Source: an uncultured Tenacibaculum sp.
Lineage (GTDB): Bacteria > Bacteroidota > Bacteroidia > Flavobacteriales > Flavobacteriaceae
Length of the DNA: 64,000 nt
Direction: 5' to 3'
NCBI RefSeq assembly: GCF_947495995.1
Contig: NZ_CANMAX010000001.1
Location: 496,001-560,000, forward strand
The position numbers and the translations under genes were made by a program. A model generated the notes under the pieces. It searched no databases, was not told the origin of the DNA, and saw only the letters and a list, made by a program, of their open reading frames with translations. Below are positions 52,472 through 61,483 of the stretch, piece after piece (the first letter of the stretch is position 1; the number at the start of each line of letters is the position of its first letter).

Positions 52472-52975
52472 ATGAAGACTAAAATTGTATTTTTTCTATC
52501 GTTTTTTATTTTTTCATTTACTTTCTCACAAAGTAGTTTAAAACAATTATTGAAAAAATACAATACTGAGTCTGTTCCATACATTACTGCTGAAAAGTTA
52601 TCAAAAGAAAAAAGCGATTACATTCTATTAGATTCTCGAGAATCTAAAGAATATGATGTTAGCAGTATTAAAAATGGAATCTTTGTTGGTTATCAAAATT
52701 TCGATTTAAAAAGAACTGCAGATGTAATTTTAGCGAATAAGAAAGATGCTAAAATAGTAGTATATTGCTCTCTCGGAGTACGTTCTGAAGATATCGCAGA
52801 ACAGCTACAAAAAAAAGGATTTACCAATGTATTTAATTTATACGGAGGTATTTTTGAATGGAAAAACAAAGGTTTTACTGTGATTAACACAAATAATAAA
52901 CCTACAGAAAAAGTACATGCTTTTGATAAAGAATGGGGAAAATGGTTAAAAAAGGGCATAAAAGTATATGAGTAA
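52472..52975 (+). CDS. Exported rhodanese-like domain protein
   Basis: 167 residues with a signal peptide (cleavage near FTFSQ). The rhodanese fold: YILLDSRESKEYDVSSIKNG, catalytic loop VVYCSLGVRSEDIAEQL (Cys), then NVFNLYGGIFEWKNKG. It may handle sulfur, possibly thio-arsenicals, in the periplasm. The 3' end overlaps the glycosyltransferase gene by eight bases. Confidence 0.88.
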   Translation: MKTKIVFFLSFFIFSFTFSQSSLKQLLKKYNTESVPYITAEKLSKEKSDYILLDSRESKEYDVSSIKNGIFVGYQNFDLKRTADVILANKKDAKIVVYCSLGVRSEDIAEQLQKKGFTNVFNLYGGIFEWKNKGFTVINTNNKPTEKVHAFDKEWGKWLKKGIKVYE

Positions 52976-53570
52976 AAATTTGCTGATGATTTTTACGCGA
53001 AACCCAGAATTGGGTAAAGTAAAAACAAGGCTTGCAAAATCTCTAGGAGATCAAAAAGCATTAGATATATATAAATTCTTACTGAATAAAACCAAAGAAG
53101 TTACGCAGCATTTATCTTGTGATAAAGCTGTTTTTTATTCTGTAAAAATTAGAAGTAACGATATTTGGGATACAGCGTATACAAAACACCAACAATCTGG
53201 AGAAGATTTAGGTATACGTATGCAAAATGCATTTACAGAAGCTTTTGAAAACGGTTATGAAAAGGTTGCTATTATCGGTAGTGATTTATTCGATTTAACT
53301 CCAGATCATATTAATGAAGCCTTTGAAAAATTAGATCGTAACGATGTTGTTATTGGTCCAGCAGAAGATGGTGGTTATTATTTATTAGCCAGTAAAAAAG
53401 TGTATCCTGAAATATTCCAAAACAAAGCTTGGGGAACCTCAACTGTAAGACAAGAAACACTACAAGACTTACAAAAAGAAAGTGTACATTTATTACCAAT
53501 GTTAAATGATGTTGATATTATTGAAGACATTCAACAACACCCTGCGTTTCAACAATTTTTAAACTTATGA
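52968..53570 (+). CDS. DUF2064/TIGR04282 family arsenosugar glycosyltransferase
   Basis: 200 residues. N-terminal LLMIFTRNPELGKVKTRLAK nucleotide-binding segment, SGEDLGIRMQNAF, VAIIGSDLFDLTPDHI and VIGPAEDGGYYLLA match the TIGR04282 family of GT-A-like proteins found with arsS. It is expected to join the arsenoribose to its aglycone such as glycerol. Overlaps its neighbours by eight and four bases. Confidence 0.88.
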   Translation: MSKNLLMIFTRNPELGKVKTRLAKSLGDQKALDIYKFLLNKTKEVTQHLSCDKAVFYSVKIRSNDIWDTAYTKHQQSGEDLGIRMQNAFTEAFENGYEKVAIIGSDLFDLTPDHINEAFEKLDRNDVVIGPAEDGGYYLLASKKVYPEIFQNKAWGTSTVRQETLQDLQKESVHLLPMLNDVDIIEDIQQHPAFQQFLNL

Positions 53571-54382
53571 AAAAACAACAGCTACAAGAAACTATAAATT
53601 ACCTTAAAGAAAATGGTATTACAAATCCTAAAATCGGAATTGTATTAGGTACAGGTTTAGGAAAATTAGTAGATGAAATTACAATAGAAACAGAAATCCC
53701 TTACAGTGATATTCCAAATTTTCCAGAGGCTACAGTAGAATTTCATTCAGGGAAATTAATCTACGGAGAATTAGCTGGTAAAAAAGTGGTTGTAATGTCT
53801 GGTCGTTTTCATTTATATGAAGGCTATACACCATGGGAAGTTACTTACGGAATTCGAACTATGCACGGATTAGGAATTGAAAACTTATTAATTTCTAATG
53901 CAGCCGGAGCTATTAATTTATCATACAACAAAGGTGAATTAATGCTTATTGAAGATCATATTAATTTACAAGGACAATCTCCTTTAGCTTTTGGTGAAGC
54001 CAAAGAATTCGGAAACATTTTTGCAGACATGCTAGAACCTTATTCAAAAAAATTAAATGATTTACTGAAAGGTATTGCCCAAAAACACGACATAACGCTA
54101 CACGAAGGAGTATATGCTAGTGTATTAGGCCCGCAATTAGAAACGCGTGCAGAATACAGAATGCTTCAAATACTAGAAACAGATGCTGTAGGTATGAGTA
54201 CTGTTCCTGAAGTAATTGTAGCAAAACAATTAAATATTCCATGTTGTGCTATTTCAGTTTTAACTGATGAGTGCGACCCTAAAAATTTACAACCAGTAGA
54301 CATTGCTGATATTATCGCAACTGCTGGAAAAGCAGAGCCTAATTTGGTCGCTATATTTAAAGATTTAATTAAAGAACTATAA
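53567..54382 (+). CDS. Purine-nucleoside phosphorylase
   Basis: 271 residues of the PNP/MTAP type. Phosphate loop GIVLGTGLGKL (about 24-34), FHSGKLIYGELAG, MSGRFHLYEGYTPWEVTYG, LLISNAAGAINL and VGMSTVPEVIVAKQ all present. In general it splits inosine or guanosine with phosphate. Inside the arsenosugar operon it is a good candidate to remove adenine from dimethylarsinoyl-deoxyadenosine. Start and stop overlap neighbours by four and one bases. Confidence 0.92.
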   Translation: MKKQQLQETINYLKENGITNPKIGIVLGTGLGKLVDEITIETEIPYSDIPNFPEATVEFHSGKLIYGELAGKKVVVMSGRFHLYEGYTPWEVTYGIRTMHGLGIENLLISNAAGAINLSYNKGELMLIEDHINLQGQSPLAFGEAKEFGNIFADMLEPYSKKLNDLLKGIAQKHDITLHEGVYASVLGPQLETRAEYRMLQILETDAVGMSTVPEVIVAKQLNIPCCAISVLTDECDPKNLQPVDIADIIATAGKAEPNLVAIFKDLIKEL

Positions 54383-54795
54383 TGCTTAACAAACAAATAG
54401 CTGTTTTAACTATTAGATTAATTCTTGGATTTATTTTCTTTTTCCAAGGATTCGGAAAAGTATTCAAATTTGGATTGGATAATGTTTACAAAAATTTCTT
54501 CCAATCTAGTTATGGTGAATTACTTCCTGATTTCTTATTGTTATTTTCTGCTTACTTTACTTCTTTAGCAGAATTCATCGGCGGTTTTTTGTTAGTTATC
54601 GGTTTTAAAAGAGATTATGCCTTATACGCCCTGGCTTTAGTTTTAGTTATTGTAACTTTTGGTCATGGTTTAAAGGATCCTATTTGGGATTTATCTCATG
54701 TGATGTATAGAACAATACTTTTGGTAAGTTTATTATTACTGCCAAAAGAACTTGATAAATTTTCTGTAGACTTTTTAATAAAAAAAGACAAGTAA
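54382..54795 (+). CDS. DoxX family membrane protein
   Basis: 137 residues with four transmembrane helices; LILGFIFFFQGFGKVFKFG and SLAEFIGGFLLVIGF are DoxX features. The family includes quinone- and thiosulfate-linked subunits and small membrane proteins of unknown role. The first base overlaps the phosphorylase stop and it is two bases before arsM, so it belongs to the operon. Confidence 0.87.
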   Translation: MLNKQIAVLTIRLILGFIFFFQGFGKVFKFGLDNVYKNFFQSSYGELLPDFLLLFSAYFTSLAEFIGGFLLVIGFKRDYALYALALVLVIVTFGHGLKDPIWDLSHVMYRTILLVSLLLLPKELDKFSVDFLIKKDK

Positions 54796-54797
54796 GA

Positions 54798-55766
54798 ATG
54801 AGTTATTTAGAAACAACAAAAGATGTATATAAAGAAGCAGCATTAACTCCAGATGTAGGATTATGTTGTACTACTAACCCAATTTGGGAATTACCAGGAT
54901 TAAAAATCCCTAAAATCATGCAAGAAATGAACTACGGTTGTGGTTCAACAGTGCATGCTAGAGATTTAACCAATAGTCCGAAAATATTATACGTTGGTGT
55001 TGGAGGTGGAATGGAATTATTACAATTCTCTTACTTCTCTCGTCAAAAAAGTGGTGTCATTGGTTTAGATGTAGTAGACGAAATGTTAGAAGCTTCTCGA
55101 AAAAACTTTATTGAAGCAGAAGAGCAAAACGATTGGTTTAAAAGTGAATTTGTTGATCTACGTAAAGGCGATGCAATGAATTTACCTGTAGAAGATAATT
55201 CTATCGATGTTGCTGCTCAAAACTGTTTATTCAACATTTTTAAAGCAGACGATTTAAAGAAAGCTATTGCTGAAATGTATCGTGTATTAAAACCTCACGG
55301 ACGTTTAGTAATGAGTGATCCAACTTGTGAACAACCAATGAATGAAACTTTACGTAACGACGAACGTTTACGTGCTTTATGTTTAAGTGGAAGTTTACCA
55401 ATTGCTGAATATGTAAAAATGTTAACTGACGCTGGTTTCGGTACTATTGAAATTAGAGCTAGAAAACCATACAGAATTTTAGATCCAAAAAATTATCCTA
55501 CAGATGAATTGATTTATATCGAATCTATAGAAGTAGCTGCAATAAAAGATCCTATGCCAGAAGATGGTCCATGTATCTTTACAGGAAAAGCTGCTATTTA
55601 CTATGGTGAAGAAGAGTATTTCGATGATGGTAAAGGACACACGTTATTACAAAATCAACCTTTAGCGATTTGTGATAAAACAGCTGCTGCTTTACAAGCT
55701 TTAGGAAGAGATGATATTTATTTTTCAGAATCTACATTCCATTATGATGGAGGTGGATGCTGTTAA
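54798..55766 (+). CDS. arsM: Arsenite methyltransferase ArsM, arsenosugar type
   Basis: 322 residues. Class I SAM methyltransferase: ILYVGVGGGMELLQFSYF (motif I at about 64), DVAAQNCLFNIFKADDLKKAIAEMYRVLKPHGRLVMSDP. Conserved cysteines, possible arsenic ligands, include GLCCTTNP (23-24), NYGCGS (48), DPTCEQP and RALCLSGS, and the C-terminal GGGCC. It methylates arsenite to mono- and dimethyl forms as the first step. Last gene of the operon, followed by a terminator. Confidence 0.93.
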   Translation: MSYLETTKDVYKEAALTPDVGLCCTTNPIWELPGLKIPKIMQEMNYGCGSTVHARDLTNSPKILYVGVGGGMELLQFSYFSRQKSGVIGLDVVDEMLEASRKNFIEAEEQNDWFKSEFVDLRKGDAMNLPVEDNSIDVAAQNCLFNIFKADDLKKAIAEMYRVLKPHGRLVMSDPTCEQPMNETLRNDERLRALCLSGSLPIAEYVKMLTDAGFGTIEIRARKPYRILDPKNYPTDELIYIESIEVAAIKDPMPEDGPCIFTGKAAIYYGEEEYFDDGKGHTLLQNQPLAICDKTAAALQALGRDDIYFSESTFHYDGGGCC

Positions 55767-55787
55767 TAATTAAACCACGTATTCTAT

Positions 55788-55822
55788 CAAAAAAAGCGAT
55801 CTATTTAGATCGCTTTTTTGTT
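55788..55822 (+). terminator. Terminator of the arsenosugar operon
   Basis: AAAAAGCGATCTA and complement around a short loop, followed by a T-tract, about 25 bases after the arsM stop. Confidence 0.92.
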
Positions 55823-55969
55823 GTTGTAAATTTAAATAATTCGTAATAAAAAGAGAAAAATAAAATAAACTGATTAAAAACCAGTTTAATACCATGTGAA
55901 ATCGGCATTATTTTTGATAAAAAATCATATATTTAATTCATACTAAAAACCAACTTAAATCTAAAAATT

Positions 55970-57331
55970 ATGAAAAAGCTAATTTTTGGTATCGCAGCTA
56001 TAGCTTTAGTTTCATGCGGTAAGGAAAAAACAGTTAATTACGCTCTTTTTAAAGGAAACATCAAAAATCAAAACAGTAAAGAATTGTCCATTCTAAACGA
56101 CAAAAACGAACTTGTTAAAACAATTAAAGTCTCAGACGACGGATCTTTTACAGATACGATTTTTAACGCAAATGGACATCATCGTTTTAGTGACGGAAAA
56201 GAATCTTCATCTTTTTACTTAAAAGATGGTTATGATCTTTCTTTACAAATGGATGCTAAAGAATTTGATGAAAGTATTGTCTATTCTGGAGAAGGAAATG
56301 ATATTAATAATTTTTTAGCTCAAAAATACTTGATTAAAGAAAGAGCAGGATCTATGGAAGAGCTTTATTCTCTTGATGAAGCTGCTTATATCGCTAAAAT
56401 GGAAGGAGTAAATAAAGAATTAGAAAAAGGTTTAGAGAAATTAGATAGCGATTTTGCTAAAGACGAAAAAGTTAATTTAAACTATGAGTATTTATCTCAT
56501 TTAACAAATTATCAACCTGCGCATCGATATTTTTCAAAAAATAACGAATTTAAGGTATCAGATACTTTTCCTCTTAACTTAGATAAACTAGATTTAAGTA
56601 ACGAAGAACACTTTAAAAAATACAACTCTTATAAAAGTATTGTTCACTATCATTTCTCTAAAACAGCAAGAGAGAATGCTAAAAATAAAAACATCTCATA
56701 TGAAGATGCTGCTATCGAGTTTATAGGTGCTCATAAAAGTGAAGTTATAAAAAATAACTTAATAGAAGGAATGGCTTTTCAGGTTACTTCTAGCAATCCT
56801 AAATCTGAACTTTTATACAATGCTATCATGAAAATTTCTAGTGACGAAGCATTAAAAGAAAGATTAACAAAACAATTTGAAGCTATTCAAAAATTAGCAG
56901 CTGGTAAGGTCTCTCCTACTTTTGTAAATTATGAGAATAATGCAGGAGGAACAACATCTTTAGCTGATTTAAAAGGCAAGTATGTTTATATCGATCTTTG
57001 GGCTACTTGGTGCAAACCTTGTAAAGCAGAAATTCCATTTTTAAAGAAAGTAGAAGAAAAATACAGCGATAAAAATATCGAATTTGTAAGTATTTCTATA
57101 GATGCAAAAGCAGATCATGACACTTGGAAAAAAATGATTAAGGATAAAGAGTTAGGTGGAATCCAATTAATGGCAGATAACGATTGGAAGTCGAAATTCG
57201 TTTTAGATTACCAAGTACAAGGTATTCCTCATTTCATTTTAATTGATCCGGAAGGAAATATTGTAAAATCTTACGCCCCTAGACCATCCGATAAAAAACT
57301 TATTGAATTATTTGATGAATTAAAGATTTAA
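55970..57331 (+). CDS. TlpA-like thioredoxin lipoprotein
   Basis: 453 residues. Leader MKKLIFGIAAIALVSC with lipobox Cys at 16. An N-terminal beta domain (about 25-130, DUF4369-like) and a helical linker precede a thioredoxin domain: YVYIDLWATWCKPCKAEIPFL (CxxC near residue 345) and YQVQGIPHFILIDPEGN (cis-Pro). Located in the periplasm, it reduces disulfides, for example in cytochrome maturation or oxidative stress. Own unit with terminator. Confidence 0.9.
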   Translation: MKKLIFGIAAIALVSCGKEKTVNYALFKGNIKNQNSKELSILNDKNELVKTIKVSDDGSFTDTIFNANGHHRFSDGKESSSFYLKDGYDLSLQMDAKEFDESIVYSGEGNDINNFLAQKYLIKERAGSMEELYSLDEAAYIAKMEGVNKELEKGLEKLDSDFAKDEKVNLNYEYLSHLTNYQPAHRYFSKNNEFKVSDTFPLNLDKLDLSNEEHFKKYNSYKSIVHYHFSKTARENAKNKNISYEDAAIEFIGAHKSEVIKNNLIEGMAFQVTSSNPKSELLYNAIMKISSDEALKERLTKQFEAIQKLAAGKVSPTFVNYENNAGGTTSLADLKGKYVYIDLWATWCKPCKAEIPFLKKVEEKYSDKNIEFVSISIDAKADHDTWKKMIKDKELGGIQLMADNDWKSKFVLDYQVQGIPHFILIDPEGNIVKSYAPRPSDKKLIELFDELKI

Positions 57332-57362
57332 AAATCAATAATATTACAACATATTCATTGTT

Positions 57363-57392
57363 AAAAAACGACCTTTTCGGTCGTTTTTTTGC
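57363..57392 (+). terminator. Terminator of the TlpA-like lipoprotein gene
   Basis: AAAAAACGACC and GGTCGTTTTTT with a four-base loop, then T-tract. Confidence 0.92.
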
Positions 57393-57450
57393 TTTATCAA
57401 GTAATGTATTGTAATTTATATCGACTATATACTCCACTTTATAAAAAGGA

Positions 57451-58125
57451 ATGTTAAATAAAAGCACCAATACTGCCATTTTATTGTTTTCGAATACTTC
57501 TCAAAAAGAAGTAAAAGAAAAGCAAATACGTAATGGTCGACTTTTATTCAAACATTTACATCAAAAAGTACTTTCAGAAGCTCAAAAAACAGGATTAGAC
57601 ATTCTTGTTTTCAATGAAAATAATCAAGTTGGAACTTCTTTTGGGGAACGATTTTCTAATGCAATTGAAACTGTTTTTAATCAAGGATACGATCATGTAA
57701 TTACCATAGGTAATGATAGTCCAGAGTTAAATTCAGCACATATTTTAATTGCTCACGAAAATTTAATTCGTCAAAGAAACACTTTAGGTCCGGCTTTAGA
57801 TGGAGGTGTATACTTAATAGGAATTAGCAAACAACAATTTCTAAAAGATGAGTTTGCTTCTTTACCTTGGCAAACATCTGAGTTATTAAATACTCTAACA
57901 GCATTTTTTACTCAAAAAACTCTTAATCCTTTTCTTTTACAACCATTAAAAGATTTAGATTCTAAAAGTGATCTTTTTTACTTTCTTCAATCAGGTAGAT
58001 CTGTTTTAGAAAGTATCATTTTAACTATTATTTCAACCTTCAGTATTCCAACTTATACTGAATATACTTCTTCAGAAGCTTATATAAAAAATCAGCATAA
58101 TAAGGGTTCTCCTGCATTAGCTTAA
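57451..58125 (+). CDS. DUF2064 glycosyltransferase-like protein
   Basis: 224 residues. VGTSFGERFSNAIETVF, VITIGNDSPELNSAHI and LGPALDGGVYLIGISKQ match the DUF2064 fold also used by the arsenosugar glycosyltransferase at 52968. The N-terminal nucleotide loop differs (TAILLFSNTSQKEVKE lacks the Gly-Lys-x-Lys-Thr pattern), so catalytic activity is uncertain. About 100 bp ahead of a large TonB receptor. Confidence 0.82.
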   Translation: MLNKSTNTAILLFSNTSQKEVKEKQIRNGRLLFKHLHQKVLSEAQKTGLDILVFNENNQVGTSFGERFSNAIETVFNQGYDHVITIGNDSPELNSAHILIAHENLIRQRNTLGPALDGGVYLIGISKQQFLKDEFASLPWQTSELLNTLTAFFTQKTLNPFLLQPLKDLDSKSDLFYFLQSGRSVLESIILTIISTFSIPTYTEYTSSEAYIKNQHNKGSPALA

Positions 58126-58222
58126 AAATATCATTCAACTTGTTATGAACTTTTAAGTTACTACTTAAAAGTATAAGCTATTCACACCATTATTTTAATT
58201 AACTAAATCATTTTTCATTCGT

Positions 58223-61200
58223 ATGAAAATTAAATTTTTTATTGCTGTTCTTTTTTCTGTTTTATTCAGTTATGCTCAAGAAACTACAGGAAATGTTGAG
58301 GGAAAAATAACAGATAAACAAGGACTTTCAATTCCTTTTGCTTCGGTAATTATAACAGATACAGAAACTAACTTTTCTTATGGAACAAGTTCTCAAGAAT
58401 CTGGTCATTATGTAATCGCCAATATTCCACCCGGAAATACTTATAAAATCGAGGTTCATTTTATTGGCTATCATACATACGTTAAAACAGGAATTACAAT
58501 TCAATTGGGGAAAACATTAACTATAGATATTCCTTTACAAGAAGAAAATGCTACACTAGATGAAGTTGTAATTTCTGGAAAATCGAATAAAATCAACCCA
58601 TCTGTTATTAACACCAAACAACTGTTAAAAACACCTACAATTAGTAGAAGTGTTCAAGATTTAACACGAAACTTATCTGAAGCCAATTTGAATTCATTTG
58701 GAGGAGCAAGCAATAGATTTAATAATTTTAATATAGATGGAATAGCAAGTAACGATGTGGTTGGTTTTCAAGAGCCAGCTAGTGGTGCTGCAGGATCTTC
58801 AGCAAATGGAACTCCGGGAAGTTTATCTCGTAGTCAGCCTATTAGTTTTGGAGCAATTAAAGAACTTTCTGTTAAAACTTCACCGTTTGATGTAAGCATA
58901 GGAAACTTTACAGGAGCTAATATTAACGTGGTTACAAAAAACGGAACAAATACCACAAAAGCCGAAGTATATGGCTATGGAAATAATCAACTATTAATTG
59001 GTTCTTTTGCTGATGGAATTGAACAAGAAGTGAATAGTTTTTATGATATTCAGTTTGGTGGTGGCGTTGGTGGAGCTATAAAAAAAGATAAACTTTTTTA
59101 TTATGTAAATGTTGAGCAGGCATTGAGTAAAACTCCTCTTATCGGAGCTCCTGGTTCTTCAGGATCAAACATTAGTCAACAAACTGTGATTGATATTGCA
59201 GATAAATTAAGAACAGATTATAATTACGATCCTGGTGCTTTTGAAAGCAGTGATATCGAAACTGCTTCTACGAAGATTTTTGCTCGTTTAGATTATAATA
59301 TTTCAGAAAAACACAAACTTACTTTACGTAACAACTTTGTAAAGAGTTTTGCTGATAATTTAGAATGGAACCAAGCGGTTTTTAATTTTGGAAATCAAGG
59401 ATACCGACACAATAGTATTCTTAACGGTACTACTTTAGAATTAAACTCTAGTTTATCTGAAAACACATCAAATATTTTAACTTTCGGTTATACAAAAGTA
59501 AAGGAAGATCGTTCGTATGACGGAAGAGTTTTTCCGCATATAGAAATTAACGATTCTTCTAATAGAATTTTTGCTGGAACATATCGAGAAGCTTCTATTT
59601 ACAATACAAATCTGAACACTTTTCAACTTACCAATAAGTTAACATATTATAAAAATAATCATACGGTTACAGGTGGATTATTGTTTCAATACAATGATAT
59701 TGATTACGGATTTTTAACTGCATGGAATGGACGTTGGGCTTATCGTTCTGTCGATGATTTTTTAAATGATAGACCATCTAGAATTCGTGGAGTATATCAT
59801 GTTACAAACAACTCTTTTGATTTTGTAAACAATCGTCCTTCAGCAACAATTGATGTCCTGACTTCAGCTTTTTATCTTCAAGATAAAATAAGAATCAGTG
59901 ATAAATTCTCATTAAACTTAGGTGTTCGATTAGACAACCAATTATTATTAGACGATTTACCTTTAAGTCCGTTAGTTAGAAATACTCCTGAGTTCAGTAA
60001 TTTCACGAATCAAATAGAAGTAAATCCGCATATCAATCCAAGAGTAAGTTTTGAATATACGTTAGATGAAGACAAGAAATATAAGATTAGTGGAGGAAGT
60101 GGATTATTTACAGGTAGAATTCCGTATTTATGGTTTGCATATGCTGAATATATTTCTGGAACAGATTATTTTAATGTAGATATTCGTCCTAATGGAAATA
60201 CAGTTCGTTTGGAAGAAAATTTAGGAACACTAGCAGCTCAACAGCCAGGATTAACAGAGATCAATTTAATTGATAATGATTTTGAATTACCAAGAGAATG
60301 GAAAACTCGCTTACATTTTGAAGCAAAACTACCAAGGAAATTTAGATTTACAGCTGAAGCAACTTATACTGATGTTTTAAAAGGAATTTTCTTTCAATCG
60401 ATAAACAGAAGACAAGAATTTGGTAATTATTCTGGAGCAGACGATCGTTTATTTTATAACGGAACTCGCGTAAACAACAACTTTACTAATGTATTTTTAT
60501 TAAGTAACACGAATAAAGGATACCGTTACAACATCAATCTTGGTTTGTATAAAGAAACCGATAATTATTCTGGGTTCTTAGGATATACAAATGGAAAAAG
60601 TAAAGAAATATCGAGTACTGTTCGTAATTCTTCTGCTGCAAACTTTGAATGGAATCAGGCTATAAATTCTCACGATCCAGATTTATCGTTTTCTAATTTC
60701 GATTTGCGTCATAAGTTTGTTTCATCTCACAGTTACAATATCGACTTCAAAAACAAACATCAAATACAACTTTCTGCTTTATATACAGGAACCTCAGGAA
60801 GTCCGTATTCTGTAGTGTATCAAGGAGATGTAAATAGAGATGGATCATCCAGAAACGATTTAGTTTATATTCCAGCAAATCAAGGAGAAATTCAATTACA
60901 AGATATTACTGATACCAATGGAAATATATTAGTTTCTGCTCAAGAACAATGGAATCGTTTAGATGCTTTTATTGAAAACAATGATTATTTAAGGGAAAAC
61001 AGAGGAAGTTATGCAGAGCGAAACGGAGGTAGAACACCTTGGAATCATCAATTAGATGCTAAGTTTGTATACAATCTTCCTTTTGAAAATAATTCGAATT
61101 TACAAATCAGTTTAGATGTTTTTAATGTTTTAAACTTAATTCATAAAAATTGGGGACGATTAGTTTTTGTCCCTAACGTTGTAAACTCAAATTTCAACTT

Positions 61201-61333
61201 ATTAGAATTTAGAGGTGTTCAGAATAATCAACCTGTGTATCAATTTACTTTAGATGAAAACGCTACACCTTGGGTTTTAGATGGAATTAATTCTCGCTGG
61301 AGAGCACAACTTGGATTGAAATATCAGTTTTAA
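58223..61333 (+). CDS. TonB-dependent receptor, Oar-like (1036 residues)
   Basis: Signal peptide (near SYAQE), carboxypeptidase-like domain (about 20-110, VEGKITDKQGLSIPFASV), plug region with LDEVVISGKSNK, and a long barrel. Gly/Ser-rich ASGAAGSSANGTPGS at about 190 interrupts the plug, a feature of Oar-like receptors that export or import large ligands. It ends RAQLGLKYQF, the barrel signal. No SusD partner follows. Cargo unknown. Confidence 0.88.
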   Translation: MKIKFFIAVLFSVLFSYAQETTGNVEGKITDKQGLSIPFASVIITDTETNFSYGTSSQESGHYVIANIPPGNTYKIEVHFIGYHTYVKTGITIQLGKTLTIDIPLQEENATLDEVVISGKSNKINPSVINTKQLLKTPTISRSVQDLTRNLSEANLNSFGGASNRFNNFNIDGIASNDVVGFQEPASGAAGSSANGTPGSLSRSQPISFGAIKELSVKTSPFDVSIGNFTGANINVVTKNGTNTTKAEVYGYGNNQLLIGSFADGIEQEVNSFYDIQFGGGVGGAIKKDKLFYYVNVEQALSKTPLIGAPGSSGSNISQQTVIDIADKLRTDYNYDPGAFESSDIETASTKIFARLDYNISEKHKLTLRNNFVKSFADNLEWNQAVFNFGNQGYRHNSILNGTTLELNSSLSENTSNILTFGYTKVKEDRSYDGRVFPHIEINDSSNRIFAGTYREASIYNTNLNTFQLTNKLTYYKNNHTVTGGLLFQYNDIDYGFLTAWNGRWAYRSVDDFLNDRPSRIRGVYHVTNNSFDFVNNRPSATIDVLTSAFYLQDKIRISDKFSLNLGVRLDNQLLLDDLPLSPLVRNTPEFSNFTNQIEVNPHINPRVSFEYTLDEDKKYKISGGSGLFTGRIPYLWFAYAEYISGTDYFNVDIRPNGNTVRLEENLGTLAAQQPGLTEINLIDNDFELPREWKTRLHFEAKLPRKFRFTAEATYTDVLKGIFFQSINRRQEFGNYSGADDRLFYNGTRVNNNFTNVFLLSNTNKGYRYNINLGLYKETDNYSGFLGYTNGKSKEISSTVRNSSAANFEWNQAINSHDPDLSFSNFDLRHKFVSSHSYNIDFKNKHQIQLSALYTGTSGSPYSVVYQGDVNRDGSSRNDLVYIPANQGEIQLQDITDTNGNILVSAQEQWNRLDAFIENNDYLRENRGSYAERNGGRTPWNHQLDAKFVYNLPFENNSNLQISLDVFNVLNLIHKNWGRLVFVPNVVNSNFNLLEFRGVQNNQPVYQFTLDENATPWVLDGINSRWRAQLGLKYQF

Positions 61334-61366
61334 ACTGTCAGATAAAGAAATCTTTTTAACTTATAA

Positions 61367-61408
61367 ATAGGAAAACCGCACTTAAAAATGTGGTTTTCCT
61401 TTTTTTTA
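61367..61408 (+). terminator. Terminator of the Oar-like receptor gene
   Basis: AGGAAAACC and GGTTTTCCT arms (61369-61377, 61392-61400) extended by CAC/GTG with a bulge, then eight T. Confidence 0.9.
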
Positions 61409-61483
61409 CATCTATAGCATAGTAAATAATATCTATAAGAAACGACTTAAGCTATTGAACTATTCTCGTATTTTTACAAAAGC

